Part shown: one piece after another, positions 46,416 through 60,454 of the stretch | Layout: each line of letters opens with the position of its first letter | Numbering within the stretch: the first letter of the stretch is position 1 | Source: Tigriopus japonicus | Lineage: Eukaryota; Arthropoda; Copepoda; Harpacticoida; Harpacticidae | DNA: 64,000 nucleotides | Direction of reading: 5' to 3' | Assembly (NCBI GenBank): GCA_010645155.1 | Contig: CM021316.1 | Coordinates: 6,265,576-6,329,575 of the forward strand | The notes under the pieces: generated by a model | Seen by the model: the letters and a program-made list of their open reading frames with translations, nothing else | What the model was told of the DNA's origin: nothing | The model's database searches: none | Program-made: the position numbers and the translations under genes

Positions 46416-49400
46416 ATGGATTCCAGGATCGGATTAGACTACATTGTGGAAAATAAGGACTACGTGACCAAGTTGGGAGCAGGTAGGCGGCATGCTGCTT
46501 AAAATAGGGTCTCATTTCATACCAACCACTCAAGCATTCACGTAGGCTCAATACTCATTGAGAGAATTAAGTCAATTTATCGGTGGTTGTAAAACTCATT
46601 TCGACACCTCATTCTCCGGAAATCCGGCACTGAATCCCGAGCACCGAAACAAAGCTTCATCCTCAACGACACACAAATTTGACAGGGATGCCAATTAAGC
46701 TTTTATGAGACTTGAATGCACATCACTTGAAGATGAGAATGACGGAGAGGCCTCCTCACAACCATCTTATGTAATGCAAGAAAAACGAGAGCATTGTATG
46801 TATGTGATTTGATGCTGGTAACACAATCTGCCAACCGAGACCACCCAAAGATTGGTTCTCATGCATTCTAATCAAATGCACACATTAAAAACAGCTTGAT
46901 TTGACTCAACTAAGCGTTTGTTTGCACAATCGATTAAGCTCGTAATTTTGAAACATTGTGCTAGAGAACATTTAACCAATACTCAATAGTACCAACCTCT
47001 ACTTTTGAGCATTTTGAATTCGTTCCTCGCTTTGTTAGAAGCACTTTTAGTTCTCTTTGGTCAACAAGGCTCATCCCTTATGGACAACTTCCGTTTTTGT
47101 CCACCTGAACACAAGAGAAATGGTCTCCAATGCTTGTCGGGATTAATGTCATACGTGTTGGGCATATCTTTCTTTCAGCCTTGGACACAAATAACACCCA
47201 GGTCAAACGTCAGGTGTTTGAATTGCTCTCCGCCCTTTGCGTGTACAGCGCAGAAGGCTACAATCGAGCTTTGGAGTCGCTTGAGCATTACAAGACCTTT
47301 ATGTCCGAGCGATATCGCTTCAAGGTCGTGGTGGATGACTTGAAAGAATCGAACAATGACGAGTATCGAACGGTGATTTTAGCATTCGTCAATTGTCTGA
47401 TCATATCCACACCGCAACTTAAGGTGATGATGCCCTTTCTGCCCCTTTGGGCCAATAGCTTCAGGGCTGAAGAGTGTTGTTTTTAATTTTTTAGGATCGA
47501 AACAGTGTTAGGAATGAATTTATAGGTCTTAAGTTGATGGACACCTTGAAGGAGATCGGCTCCAAGAAGAAAATAGATCCAGATCTCAAAGTTCAACTCG
47601 ACGTGTTTAACGAACAAAAGGAAAGCGACGAAGCCCATGTAAGTTCCATCCCCCTAAAATCACAAAACACTTTTCCTCCCCTCGATGAAACCACACCCTA
47701 ACAGTTGTTGGTTCTCTCTCGCATAAATTAGTCGGATGGGCCCCATGACGTGGATATCTCGAGTCATTTGGACGTTTTCTATGCCATCTACAAGCAAATC
47801 ATGGACACACCCCAAGAGATCCCCTTTCTGAACATCCTTCAACATCTATTGAGAATCGACCCTAAAGAGCCCATAAGCGATCTGATCTGGGACACAGCTG
47901 AGCGACTGGTCCATCGTGCCACATTATTGGAAAATAAGGACGATTCCCACAAGCTCCTTCGCGCCCCTAGTCAGCACCGTCNNNNNNNNNNNNNNNNNNN
48001 NNNNNNNNNNNNNNNNNNNNNNNNNNNNNNNNNNNNNNNNNNNNNNNNNNNNNNNNNNNNNNNNNNNNNNNNNNNNNNNNNNNNNNNNNNNNNNNNNNNN
48101 NNNNNNNNNNNNNNNNNNNNNNNNNNNNNNNNNNNNNNNNNNNNNNNNNNNNNNNNNNNNNNNNNNNNNNNNNNNNNNNNNNNNNNNNNNNNNNNNNNNN
48201 NNNNNNNNNNNNNNNNNNNNNNNNNNNNNNNNNNNNNNNNNNNNNNNNNNNNNNNNNNNNNNNNNNCAAGTGACCTTGCCCCAACAAGAGACTCCGAAGC
48301 CTAAGCAGAAAATGAAGACCTTCAATTGGAACAAGCTTCCGGTGAATAAGATCTTGGGCAAGAAGAACATTTGGTCTTTGGTGGCCAAGACCAATGAGAA
48401 CCCTATTAACAAGCCGAAGATCAACTTTGCCGATATGGAACATTTGTTTTGTCAACAAAGTGCATCGCCTCAATCATCGTCGAAAGAGGTTTCAGCTTCG
48501 ACAACCGGAGATGATAAGACCAAAGGCAAAAAGGATGAAGTCAATCTATTGGACGGAAAACGCAGCTTGAACATCAACATCTTTCTCAGACAGTTCAGAA
48601 CGTGAGTGACGTTTGAAGCAAATAATGGCACAAAAAGTAGATCAAAGTAATGACTCGTTGGGACTGAAATTAATCCTCTTTCCATCCTGTTGTTTGCAAT
48701 AGTTCCAATGACGACATCATCCAAATGGTCTTGGATGGCGATTACGAGGATTTCGGGGCTGAGAAGCTCAAAGGTCTCGTCAAAATCCTCCCCGAAATGG
48801 ATGAGATTGAGATGTTGAAGTCATTTGATGGAGACAAAAGCAAACTGGGCATCGCCGAGAAGTTCATTCTCCAGCTCGTGGATGTACCCAAGTAATGAAA
48901 AGAGGCCCTGTTCGCCTTTGTGTAGCTCATAATTACTTTGGGATTGATTTACAATGTGAATGTTCCTTTTTTTCTTTCTTGGTAGCTATCGCCTGAGAAT
49001 TGAAATTATGCTTCTCAAAGCCGAGTTCGAAGCGAACATGAGCTTCTTGGAACCTTCCATTGACGCTATGCTCTCCGCCGGTCAAGGTCAGCTCAATTCT
49101 TTACTTTTTGATTGGAGGTCATTTGTCACGCGAGCTTTTAATTTTGTTTTCAATCAGGAATACCGTACGTACATGGTACACATATATAGCCAATTCTTGG
49201 CTTCTGACTGTAACTGTAAAACTCTCATTTTTTTGGTATCTTGTCTTGACTCGAGTGAGCTTTGAATTTTGACACCTCTTGATAAGTATTCATGCTCGCG
49301 GAGATGTTGATACGATCAGAACATTTTCGCTGGAGGCCAAATGACGTAGTTCTAGCCATGCCTCCCCAAAAAATCTCCCTCACTCTTTCTTGAACATGAT

Positions 49401-52400
49401 CAATGTGCGTGTTTGTGAGTCTGACTTTGGGTCTGCTTGCTCTCTTTCCCAGAATTGACGACTAATCGCAAACTCCAAGATTTATTCTTCATGGTCCTAA
49501 TGGCGGGAAATTTCCTGAACTCGGTAAGATTATCATCAGCGACACGACTATTTCATATCTGGGAATCAAAGAGCCCAGCATTCACATCGTTCACTCTTTT
49601 TTTCTCTTTTCCAAGGGTGGATATGCTGGAAATGCGGCCGGAATGAAGATATCGTCACTTCACAAACTGTCGGACATTCGATCCAACAAACCTGGACTGA
49701 ACTTGCTTCATTACGTGGCTGAACAGGCGGGCGAATCGAACCCCGAACTGTTGACTCTCCCTGACGACATGGCCATTCTTGAAGAGGCTTCCAAGTGAGT
49801 GCGCGATCAAAAATCAAACCATACGAACGTGTGGGTGTTTCTAAGAATGCCATATTGAGAGAATATGCCGTTTTCGTGTTTCTCGTACTATCAGATTTCT
49901 GGCCAACCAATACGTCTTAATCTTGCGAAAGTATGAATTGAAAATAGATCTTTGTTTCGTCGCAAGCAATTACTGATGTTTCGTCAAACTGGGATTTTGC
50001 TTATCTTGATCAATTCATGGGCTTCAATTCATTCCGAGGGATTCCTTTGTTCTTCTACAGGACTCCTTTGGAAACATTGAAAGCTGATATCGCCAAACTG
50101 GACAATCAGATCACCAAGATTGAAAAGCAAATGGAGAACCCCAACACCAAAACAGATGTGAAAAAGCAAATGGACGAATTCCTACCGGTGAGCACCATTT
50201 TGTGTCGTTAGATTTAATAATTTTCAATTTACAAAAAAAGAAAAATAATTCCTAAAAATTGGAAACTGGCTCATACTTTTTCTATACCATTTGGTGCGAA
50301 ACGTGCAAACCATGTCTTTTCCTCGTAAATACATACGTAAATTACTAATCTTCATGTATCGCTATCAAATGTCGCTCGCTCCCCACTCAAGATTTGAAGA
50401 ACAAATAGTTCGCATACCAAAAAAATGCTTTTCTTAAACACATGTCCTTGGTTTCCAGTTTGCCACCCGAGAATTGTCGATTCTCAAGCAAGGATTGGAG
50501 GACTTGGAGTCGTCTCAGGGAGAATTGGCAGAGTTTTTCTGCGAGGACCCCGCTACCTTCAAACTAGAAGAATGTTTCAAACTTCTCGGAAGTTTTTGCA
50601 ACAAATTCAAGAAGGTAGGGCCCACCTGTGCTTCGTCGTCTGCCACTTCCAGCATTTCTTTAGTGCCATTAGTGAACATGGTAGAAGCGCTCAATCTGTA
50701 CAAGGTCCCCGTGTTGTTGGTCATTCGCTTGTTGTAATCGCCGTTTGTACTCGGAATGCATTTGAGCCTGATTTATGAGATAAGGATCGAGAGCTAAAGA
50801 GCTAGGCATCGCTTGATTCCTTCAATTGGGAACAAGAACAAGATTTCCAAAAACGGAAGAGGCCGCTTAAGGCCCATTTTATTTTAATTCCAAGGCTTGG
50901 CGAAGATAATTGGACCTAGGTATGTTTGATAACATCAAAGAGGTTATATGTGTTCGTTCTCATGTACGAAATTGCCATCTCAAACATTGTAATATTCTCC
51001 TAAAATGATCGAGCATGAATGAAGTGTCTCGAGCAATTACAAAAAGCATGAGTCACGAATACCACTGAGCGATAATCACAGTCAGATTGACCAAGTTGAT
51101 ATCCATCGATCTCTATTAGGCAGTGTTCACCTTAAAGTAGGCCTACATCTGACCTTGGCATCTTTAATACCAATTTGGGCTTTTTAAGGGCTTTTTGGAC
51201 ACTTCAAACCTCTCTTATCTTGGATGCAGGGTCAGTTTGGATTTGAGAAACCCCAATCTAGCCGATTGGGCAGGATAGCCAAATTCCACAAATTCTCCCT
51301 CCCCCAACATGTGGCTCCAAATCATACCCAAAATATCACCCAAATCCTTATGTCCACAATTTCCTTGTAGGCCATTGCTGATAATGACACTCGACGCGAT
51401 CAAGAAGCCCAAGCCAAAATGCGAAAAGCTCAGCGGGAATCGGAGGAACTCCGACGTGTGGGTTCGAGTCCGGCTACCATGAACAATATGTCAGGTAAGA
51501 CACGTCTCTGTCCGTAGTTGTAGAAGAGTTTCAAGTGAGCTTTAATGGAAATTCGAGGGCTGAATTGTCCGAGCCTTGTCGTCCATTCGACGACTCCTTT
51601 TGGTTATCTCAATCGTATCCCGCTACATCTGTTCAGGTTTGAATGGCAAAAACCCAAGTGGCATCCGAATCGATGTGTCAGTGCATCGAATTCATTTCAA
51701 GTTCTGCTGGCTGGCCCTCAGCATCGTTGGTTGCCTCCTGTAGTGAACTGGTAGTTCTTCACCGCAGATCAGCCCTTCGATTAGACTGGTAGTCGTAGTA
51801 GTAGTTGAAGGGCTCGTAGGAAGTCGAGAGCAACAATATGCAACGGTCCGATTTTGGGGCCCACTTACCCACTCGATGGTTGGTTGGGTGCTTGCCATAC
51901 TAGGTGGGATGAGGCTTTTGAAGAGGGCAGCGATTGAAATGGTAAACACATTTTTCAAATGCCTCTCTCAAGATCGTGGCCGTGTCATCATATGCCGAGA
52001 TCCGCGAGCACTGATGCTATTGCTAGGATGCTATCAAATATGTTCAAGAACCACGGTACGTGGTAACGCAGAAGTTAACTGTAGCCTTCATCTGCCATAT
52101 ATCTAGGTAATGCAACTAGCTAGATGAGAGAGGACCATTTCAGGCCAATAGAAAGACGAAGCAAGATGAGTCATCGACTAATAAAAAGTGATCAAAACCT
52201 CACAACTCATTTGAGATGTAATGATTCCAAGGGATTCGAGATGAATCCTCAGGGGAAGATCTTGTGACTTTCCAAGAACTTTTTTTGATTTGAGGGTTCT
52301 GGTGTGTGTTCTTGACACATTTTACTGGTGCTTGCCCATCCCACGAAATCCAGCTTGAAAATTCAGGTTGGCGAGTGCTGTTGCCGATGATGCCATGCCC

Positions 52401-55400
52401 AAATAAATACCATGCATCCATCCCATTGTGGGTTGTTGGCACTTTTTGGCCAGCTGTGTTCAAATTGGGTCTTTGAATCAGGCGTATAAGCATCCTTCTC
52501 ATCATCATTTCTGGCAACACGAACTGTTGCATAAGGAAAGACACTTGTTCCAAAGTCTAGCAGATTATTTCAATTTGTTGTATTTAAAATAACATGCACT
52601 TGAAAGAAATTCTAACCGAGAAATGGAATGAAAAGCATTGCCATTCGAACCTTTTTTAACCTGGTTTGAAGAATTTCGAAATGTTGGAAATGTTAGCAGC
52701 TTCAATTGCAATTTCAAATTGCAAGCAATATATATGTCACACACAGATGTTTGTCAAAATTGGCTCCATCACTCCTTAATATATTCATAAACCAACTCGT
52801 GAACATCTCTTTTTGCCCAACAAAACACGCATAAGTAGATTTCGATCGCCAGCAAATGTCAGCCCTCTATCTGTCCCACTTGTGACACATTGAACCGTTC
52901 AGTCTTCAAACGAAGGCAGCCAGAGCGGCGCGACTTTTTATACTGTGACTTTGTGGGTCGTCCTTGATGGAAGAGACTCCTTTACTTTGCTCCGAGATGA
53001 ATTTCGGGTTGCCCTTCTCGTTAAGATGAAGAAGAGGAAAAAACCTCGATGGATTTAGCAGCTGGCTGTCATGCCCATCGTTGTTGCTGTTGCTGTTCTG
53101 ATGTCGGCGGTAGTAGTAATGCAAGAATATGAGGTTGCAAGGTCGTTGTTGTTGTTGTCGTCGTCGTCACTTCAACTCTAAAGTCAGAGCTCTTAACACC
53201 AATCAACCGGGCCAAATAGCCCACGGTGATAACTTGTCGGTTGTAGTTGGGCTCAAGTCGGAGGGAAATGAAATAAAAGATTGCCACTTGTTTTCTGATG
53301 ATCGCGCATAATCATTGAAGCAGTTCATTAATGGATTTTCCATTAGTTCTTTTTGACGATTTCGCGTAACCTAAAGCCAATTAAAACTTTGCTACGCAAT
53401 CGGAATCGATTTCCCCTTCACCAGATCTTTTGAATCCTCAGACCTAGACTTATCTTGAGATCAAGGAAGAAGTCATTTAGTTGAGCAGCTTGAGGGGTTC
53501 GTTCGTCGAGAGTCGGAACGACCAAGAGGGCCCTTCTTATCCTCACATGTCGGCCGGTCTAGGTTGAGGTCAAGATACGCGTAAAATGCTGAAACGGAGC
53601 AAAAAATGAGCAGCATTCCCCAAATTGTCATGATTAGAACCCGAGTGCAACCCGCGCGCTTCCAAAGCCTAAACCAGGAGTGAGAATCATTTTGAGGCGA
53701 GTCCAGCCACACAAACACAAGACACAGATGTACGTCGAGTACGTAGGGAAGCAAGCGAGTTGGACAAGGGGCTCAAGTTTGACAAGGAGTCCCTTCTTGA
53801 ATTATGACTCAGAAGAATCGGAAGAATAGGATTTGGGGAGGCTTTAAAGATTATTGGCATGGGTCGGCGAGATGATTGACAAAGAATGATAGTCTCATTA
53901 TTATCAGCCACATTCATTAATCTTCAACACCCAACCCAACTTCGGTCGTAGAGACTGTAAATAAGGAATGAAACTGAGGACCTAAAATTGCCGTGGTTAA
54001 CTGACTTCAAGGACCTTTCAGCAATAAGTTGCGGCAAAATGACATTCACTCAGACCCCGCCAATCATTCTTGATGACATTCTAAGCCCAAATTTATGTTT
54101 TAGGTGACGCTAAAATCAACGATGAGGACCTCGAGGAGGAAGATCAAGAAGTCATGAAAAATCTCATGTCAGATATTCAATCAGGATTTATACAGAGGCG
54201 CCTTCCGGATGGAGGATTCAAAGTGAGCCTTAATTATCTCAAATTCCACGACCACAGCGATTATTTCATTATAGCACGTGCTCACAAAGCCAATTGTTGA
54301 AAAAAGATTCGTCACCGAAGATGTTCGTTTTTTTTTCAGCAACAATATTCGCCAATGGTCATGCGCAAATTCCGTCGCTCCGTGGATAACGGTAGCTCCA
54401 TGGGAGGAGAGGATTCGCCTTCGACACCTCCAACCAATGTCGGGTTAAATTCGCCACGACTGAGTCGCAAATTCCGAGGAGGTTCTCTCTCTGGCCCTTC
54501 CTTGCCTGACTCATTGAATGCGGAAGTGCCCAATTCGCCGGGATTCAGAAGAAGACGATCGAGGATTCCTTCAGAAGAGGACGACAAGCTATTCAATTTC
54601 TTGAGCAAAGGAGGACATGATGGAAGTCGAGAACGAAATACTTCCGCTGGAAATCTCGGTACAAACAGCTAAAACTTTTATGAGGCACTGATTGAGTAGG
54701 GAAGTTGTTATATGCGTAAATTCTCACACTTCCAGCTGTTGAGTCACAATATGGATCGTTGGACAGAGGGCTTCTTAGACGATCGCGGGGTCGAAAACGG
54801 ACAGAAATGTTCAGTGAAGATAGAGATCGAAAACCGTGAGTGTTGAAGCAAAGATCACCTTCCTGAATGAGCATGTAATTGATTCTCAATGGATTTGATT
54901 TTCCAGAGCTCCTGTTCCGGAATCTCAAGCATTAGATACTTCAAAGGAAGATGGTCTGGAAGAGCAACCTCCGACACCAACAGGAGGCAAATTCAAAAAC
55001 AGAATTAGTTCTTGGCTCAAGGATGCAGAGGAGGACGCCACAAAGGCTGAAAAGTATCTGGATAAGAAACGAGAGCGACAAGCCAATGGCGTGAAACCGG
55101 GTATGTGTGTCTTGAAAGTGCATTTGGGCAAAGTACAAAACTTAAGCAGGAATTGCCACACAAATACCTATCGATCATTTTGCTTCCACTAAAACAAATT
55201 CCAACTGATTGTTTTTAGATGCCATCGTGGATAAGACCGATGTAATCAAAGCCATGGAAACCATAGAGACAGCCTCAAGTAATCCTCCAGTAAGGAGAAA
55301 AACACCTCCTTCCGATGAAATCGATCGAAAGAAACAACTCATTAGGGATCTGGGCAGGAAGCCTTCCGAGGAAAAGGTTTCCTTGTATGTTAGAAAGCCA

Positions 55401-57827
55401 AGTGTCGTTCCAGAGGAGGAACCGTCAGATGTGGCCAAATCTTTCTTGAGTAATATGGCTAAGAAATCTTCCGAGGTGCCGACTGATTTCCTAAACACAA
55501 TTGACGAGGAATCCAAAAGAGACAAGAAGCCTTTGGGCAAGAAATATCCATTCAATAGGTGAGGTTTTGATTTTCGGCTTACAGCATACAGTTTTTGTCA
55601 AAACGTGCACATGTTCATGCTACCCACACTTGATGATAATTAGGCACATTTTCACAAACCACTTAATGCACCAGGGAAAGAGAGCTGTGTTTAAATGCAA
55701 ATCCGAATTGTTTGAAAACGAAAACACAACCAAATGTAAAAAAAAACAGATGGAAGTTTCAAATGGAGAAAAATAATCAATCCAGATATTAATAGAGGGG
55801 CATGTTGTAATGATCTTGAATTTGTTTTAGGACAACTACTCCTAATTCACTAAGAGAGGCTTTGAGAGAGACATTAGTGAAAAACTTGGGTTCAAACGAC
55901 CTTAGTGATACGATTCAATCGATCAAGGACGATGAGATCAAAGACACTTTTGATATCGATAACGAGAACATCGAAACACCTCCAATGCAAAGACGAGGTC
56001 TTCGTCCCAAGAGCATGAGATTGCCGAATAAAGAAGAAGATGACAATATCTCGGAAGCCGGGAGTGACTTTGGCAACCGTCGCAAGAACCACAAGTTCCG
56101 CACACTGGGTGGTGATGGAAATAAGCCCTTGGGTGATCGCGAGCTCATGTTGAAGAAAAACCGTGCGTCAAATGTGGATGTGTCAAAAGCTGAACAGGAG
56201 GAGGAGCTGGGTCTCTTCGATCGCTTTTCCACGGCAAGGAAAAGTATCAGCAAGGGATCTGTCCGGAGAAAACTGGACGAGGACACTATGAGTCTCAATG
56301 ACCTCAATCTCGAAAAGAAATCGGTTAAAGCCGATTGGAGAGCGAGGTTGGCTAATCGTTTTAAGAAAGGTGATCAAAACTACGACATCCAAGAGGCAGA
56401 GAGCAGGAAACACTCTCAAGATGAAACTTACCGTAAGCTTTCCGATGATCTACCGTCGGCTCCTTTGACGGAACCTGTTCGACGACGCACTCTCAATCTG
56501 CCAACATCTTCCAACGGGAGTATCTCAAATGCAAAAGTCATCCGACCTCGACAATCGAACACGCTGCACATGAGAAAGAGCTCAAATTCCGGGGAATACG
56601 ACTCAGAAATGATCAATGGCAAGTACGTCACTTCGGTACCTATCATGAGTCCCGTGGAAGAGTTTGGCGATGACAACCTGCGCCCCAAATACCGAAAAGA
56701 CCAGTCACAACCTACCAACCGAGGCCTTCGAGATCTCAAGAAGCCTCTGGCACAAAAGAACTCCCTCGTGGATCGACTATCAGGCACAAGCACGACTAAA
56801 ACAGATGGTCGTCGTGCCACAAGTGGCAACGTTTACGACCGGTTGAATAACAAGTCTAACCTGAATGGCAGCCGCAACAGCATTAACGGATCTCGAAGAT
56901 CGTTAGCCAGCGTGACTGCAGATTCCGAACATCAAAAGCGTGGAACTTTGAGTAGGATTAAGGATTTGACGAAGAATTTACGCAAAAGTAGCCGCGAAGA
57001 AGACTCCAGGGTGATTGCACCCAGGGATAGCCGTAGTCTGTTTACCGAGAGGAAACCCATGTCGAGTCTGAATCGGAATGGAGGCTCCCGGTCCAGCATC
57101 AACTCCAGTTCGAGGTCCTTGAATAGAACCGAATCCAATAACAAGAGCTCCCCTAAAACAGTTCGGAGGTCAACTTTGAATATTGGTAAGCCTTTAGAAA
57201 TTATGACAAATTATACAGATATAATCAAGATCATGTTATCCCTTCTTGTAGGGGAAACCAACCGTTCGACAAGCCGATCAGTTCCCTCAAGAGCTTTAGG
57301 ATCTTCTGGTAGTCTTCGAAGTCCAGCCACATCCAGTAACAATATCAACCGTAAAGGGCTGAACAGCTCGAAAGAGAATCTCAGTCGCTCAAGTTCTTCC
57401 ACCTCTAACAGGTAAGAAAGCAATACCTAGATTTCATAATTTCAACCGATGTAATACCCTGTCATTGCATAAATTTCAATTTTCCAGTCTCTCAAACAAC
57501 GATTTAACTCGTACTACGGCAAGTAATGGTCCAACTTCCAACACATCCGCCTCCCCTTCCAAGACCAGTACTGCCTCCATTCGACTTTCAAATCCTTCCA
57601 GTTCATCATCGTTCTCACGTGGGGGTGTGCTGACATCATCTTCCACTTCTAGTCCTCTCAAATCCAGGAAAGCTACCCATGCTAGTGCCTCATTGAGCTT
57701 TATGAAGCCCACGGCTTCCAGCGTCAAGAAACTTTCGGCCTCGGTAGTAGAAGACTCTCGATCATCCCCAGTTCGACGACCTCAAAAGATGTCTACACCG
57801 ATTATTTCTCGAAATACCCGTCGCTAA
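46416..57827 (+). CDS. INF2: INF2/Form3-type formin (N-terminus missing, gap inside)
   Basis: A formin of the inverted-formin class, which nucleates, elongates and severs actin filaments. Visible exons: 46416-46482, 47179-47423, 47495-47638, 47732-gap-48601, 48703-48891, 48986-49086, 49453-49523, 49616-49794, 50061-50187, 50459-50614, 51371-51494, 54104-54222, 54340-54658, 54736-54835, 54907-55100, 55219-55558, 55831-57185, 57252-57411 and 57488-57827. Junction phases agree wherever both sides are visible. Order: the end of the DID (MDSRIGLDYIVENKDYV, LDTNNTQVKRQVFELLSAL), dimerisation region, unseen FH1, FH2 (KTFNWNKLP, SLNINIFLRQF, MAGNFLNS, HKLSDIRSNKPGLNLLHYV), then a WH2/DAD-like helix (VMKNLMSDIQSGFIQRRL). 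The tail after FH2 is very long, about 900 Ser/Arg-rich residues. Human INF2 has MNSRQGIEYI internally, so the Met at 46416 is probably not the start. Confidence 0.85.
47982..48266. other. Assembly gap (285 N)
   Basis: A run of 285 undetermined bases splits a formin exon. It lies between the armadillo/dimerisation region (ending near LLRAPSQHR) and the start of FH2, where the proline-rich FH1 segment belongs. Repetitive proline codons could explain failed assembly. The gap size may be nominal. Confidence 0.95.
51495..54103 (+). other. Formin intron (2.6 kb)
   Basis: GTAAGA donor and TTTATGTTTTAG acceptor, joined in phase. It contains GTT/GTC triplet runs near 53141-53168 and chance ORFs on both strands. 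No nested gene recognised. Confidence 0.6.
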
Positions 57828-58090
57828 TATGATTTTTCTAACTGCTTTGCATTTTCTAACCCTCCCGACTGTGATAGCTGGAATGAGGATGGGAGGAATT
57901 AACAAAATTATCTGATGGACGGATTAATTATTCAATGCATCCCCCAACCACAAACTCATTGAGAGTGAAACAAATACACCAGATTGATACTTTGGAAGAT
58001 GTATTATCGTTAAACTTAATATCTCCATTGGTCACATTTAGCATACATTCGCATTCATACCAAACTAAAGTTTCTGTTCTTGGGGACCTC

Positions 58091-60270
58091 TTAGAGTTCG
58101 TCCTTTTTCTTTTGCTCTTCGTCTTCAGTTTGATCCTCCTCTTCTCTTGGTTTGTGAACATCGTCCTCGAAATTTTCGCTAGTGAAGGACTCGATCTCCT
58201 CCTCCTCAGATGCAGCTTGGCCAGTGCGCTCCTCTTCAGTGAGGAAAATACTCGAATGCCGATTAATCCAGTCCTTGACAGATTTGTAGCTTCGATCTCC
58301 TTGGTACTGAATGGGATCGAATTTCTCATAGGCGGACAGGAAGAACACAGTTGGGTAGCCCTTGAGTGGAGGGAACATGTATGGGATGTCGTTGGCGGTT
58401 CCGTCCATCTTTCCGAATACAATGTTCTCGTTGTTCTTGGACATTTTTTTCGCCACCTTCTTGAAGACAGGATCAAACTCCTTGCAATGGCCACACCAAG
58501 GAGCATGGAAAAAGATCACGGCGTCCTTCTTGACCTTGTGGATTTCGTCATCGTAGTTGTTGGCCACAATCTTCTTGACGATGCCTTCTTGGGTCTTGGG
58601 AACCGGCAACGATTTCATGTAGGGCTTAACCTTTCCTGTTCGAAGATCTTCAATGAATTGACTCAAATCCTCGGTCTCGAATTCGCTGGTGGCCTTCATT
58701 CTGAACTTTTGCTTCTCAGTGAAGCAACCAACATTGACATCTTCGCCAGAATCTTCGAAGCCCAGGGCCTTGATTTCTTCTTCGTATTCCTCTTCGTTGC
58801 TGATGGCGAACTTAAGATTGGATCCCAAGAAGTTCTTGGCAACTTCCAAAATCTTCTTCCGGATGAATTGTGTGTCCTTGACATATTGATGGTCGTAATT
58901 GACGTCGTAGTAAATCACAACTAAAGGTCGTTCGGTGTACTTGAAGGCATTCTTCTTGGTTCTTTGACCCACCAATGGAACACTGTTCCTCCTGACAAAT
59001 TGAATGATCTCCTTGTAAGTGGCGGATTTCTTGCTCAACGAGAACGTACTGTTTTCATATTCAGAATGGAAGATCTCGGGTTGGAACACAGTGATGGTCT
59101 CTTGAGGAACCTTGAAGCTTGTGGCAATGGTTTCGTCAAATGTGTGCATGAACTTGAAGGTTCCACGCATTTCATTGGCAGCAACGATGTACTCGTCGAA
59201 CAAATCACTCTTGCCTTTGAAAAATCCGATCACGGTGATTTCCAGCCGATCCATGTTGTTAGTAATGCCCAAAAGGTTGTTCTTCTCCTCAGATGGGGGT
59301 TTGGATTGCTCTTTCATGAAGTTAATGATATTCTCCTTCTCACGGGGTCCGTTGTATTCATAAACGCGTCCTTTGCGGAACATTTTCAAGGTGGGCCATC
59401 CACCCACACCATATTGATCGGCCAACTCTTTCTCCCGAGTTCCATCAACTTTGGCCAAAGGAATTCCCCATTCTTTCAAATCGGCAGCGGCCCCTTCATA
59501 TTCTGAACACAAGAGAAATCAAAGAAATAATGAATAACGCAAATTCATGGGTATTTGGAAGTTTAAATTCACCCTACCAGGCTCAATTTGCTTGCAATGT
59601 TTGCACCAAGGGGCGTAGAACTCCACCAAGGAGAGCTTTTGCTCCTTGACAAATTTGGTGAAATTGTCGGCGGTCAGTGTTACAACAGCACTTGGTGGAG
59701 GCTTCCAATCGGGGTCATTTTGCTTCTGCATGTACTCGATGATGTCTTTAGCGGTTCTGCCTCCATCGTAATCTTCGATTTTGACACCATTTCGGAAGAG
59801 GGTGAGGGTAGGGAAGCCTTGAACCATATACTCTTTGGCCAACTCAGTTTCTTTGGAAGCATCCACTTTCGCCAATGGGATACCCTCATCCTTCAGCTTC
59901 TTAGCAGCTTTCGAGTACTCTAAAATATCAAATTACACTTTCAAGAAAGTTCTTAAATGAATCTAAGAGTCAAAATAGTTTACGAACCTGGCTCGAGTTT
60001 CTTACAATGGCCGCACCAGGGGGCGTAGAACTCGACCAAAACCAACGGTTTGGGCATGACAAAGTGAGCAAATGTATCACGGTTGAGCACATAGACGCCT
60101 TCATCCTCAATCACATGATAGTTGCCTTTGGGAACTTCCAAAGGACTCACAGGACTTTCCAGATCACCATCGTTGGCTGAGAACTCTGGATCTCCGGGTC
60201 CATCGTCTCCACCACCCAAAACAGGATTTAGAGAAAGGCACAAGGCCAAGAGAGTAACGAGAAATTTCAT
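58091..60270 (-). CDS. PDIA4: PDIA4/ERp72, ER protein disulfide isomerase
   Basis: A luminal ER oxidoreductase that forms and isomerises disulfides. Three exons join in phase: 60270-59988, 59919-59578 and 59502-58091, 678 residues (human 645). There is a signal peptide (residues 1-19), then an acidic segment. The first thioredoxin domain has APWCGHC (Cys86/Cys89), the second APWCKHC (Cys200/Cys203). Two redox-inactive domains follow (about 225-475), then a third active domain with HAPWCGHC near residue 545. The tail is acidic and ends in the ER-retrieval signal KDEL. The a-a-b-b'-a order is diagnostic of PDIA4. Lys replaces Gly in the second CxxC, an oddity for this family. The gene is convergent with the formin (263 nt between stops). 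The upstream spacer has two degenerate ER-stress-element-like sites. Confidence 0.95.
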
Positions 60271-60454
60271 GGCGTTGGTCTCACTCCCACTCAATGGAAG
60301 TGTAAGGACTTGTCTAAGAAATGGAAATAAATGTGGACCCAATTGGGATGTATGCTCCCACTGGTAGACGAAGATTGAACCCTAGTGGTTTGGAAGAGCT
60401 GAAGGAAATGTGCTGAGTACCATCTTGTGTTGACATCCATTCCGGCAATCCCCA

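Noticed and set aside
51371..51494. GGTTCGAGTCCGGC, which looks like a tRNA B box
   Set aside because: It lies in a formin coding exon that is in phase on both sides.
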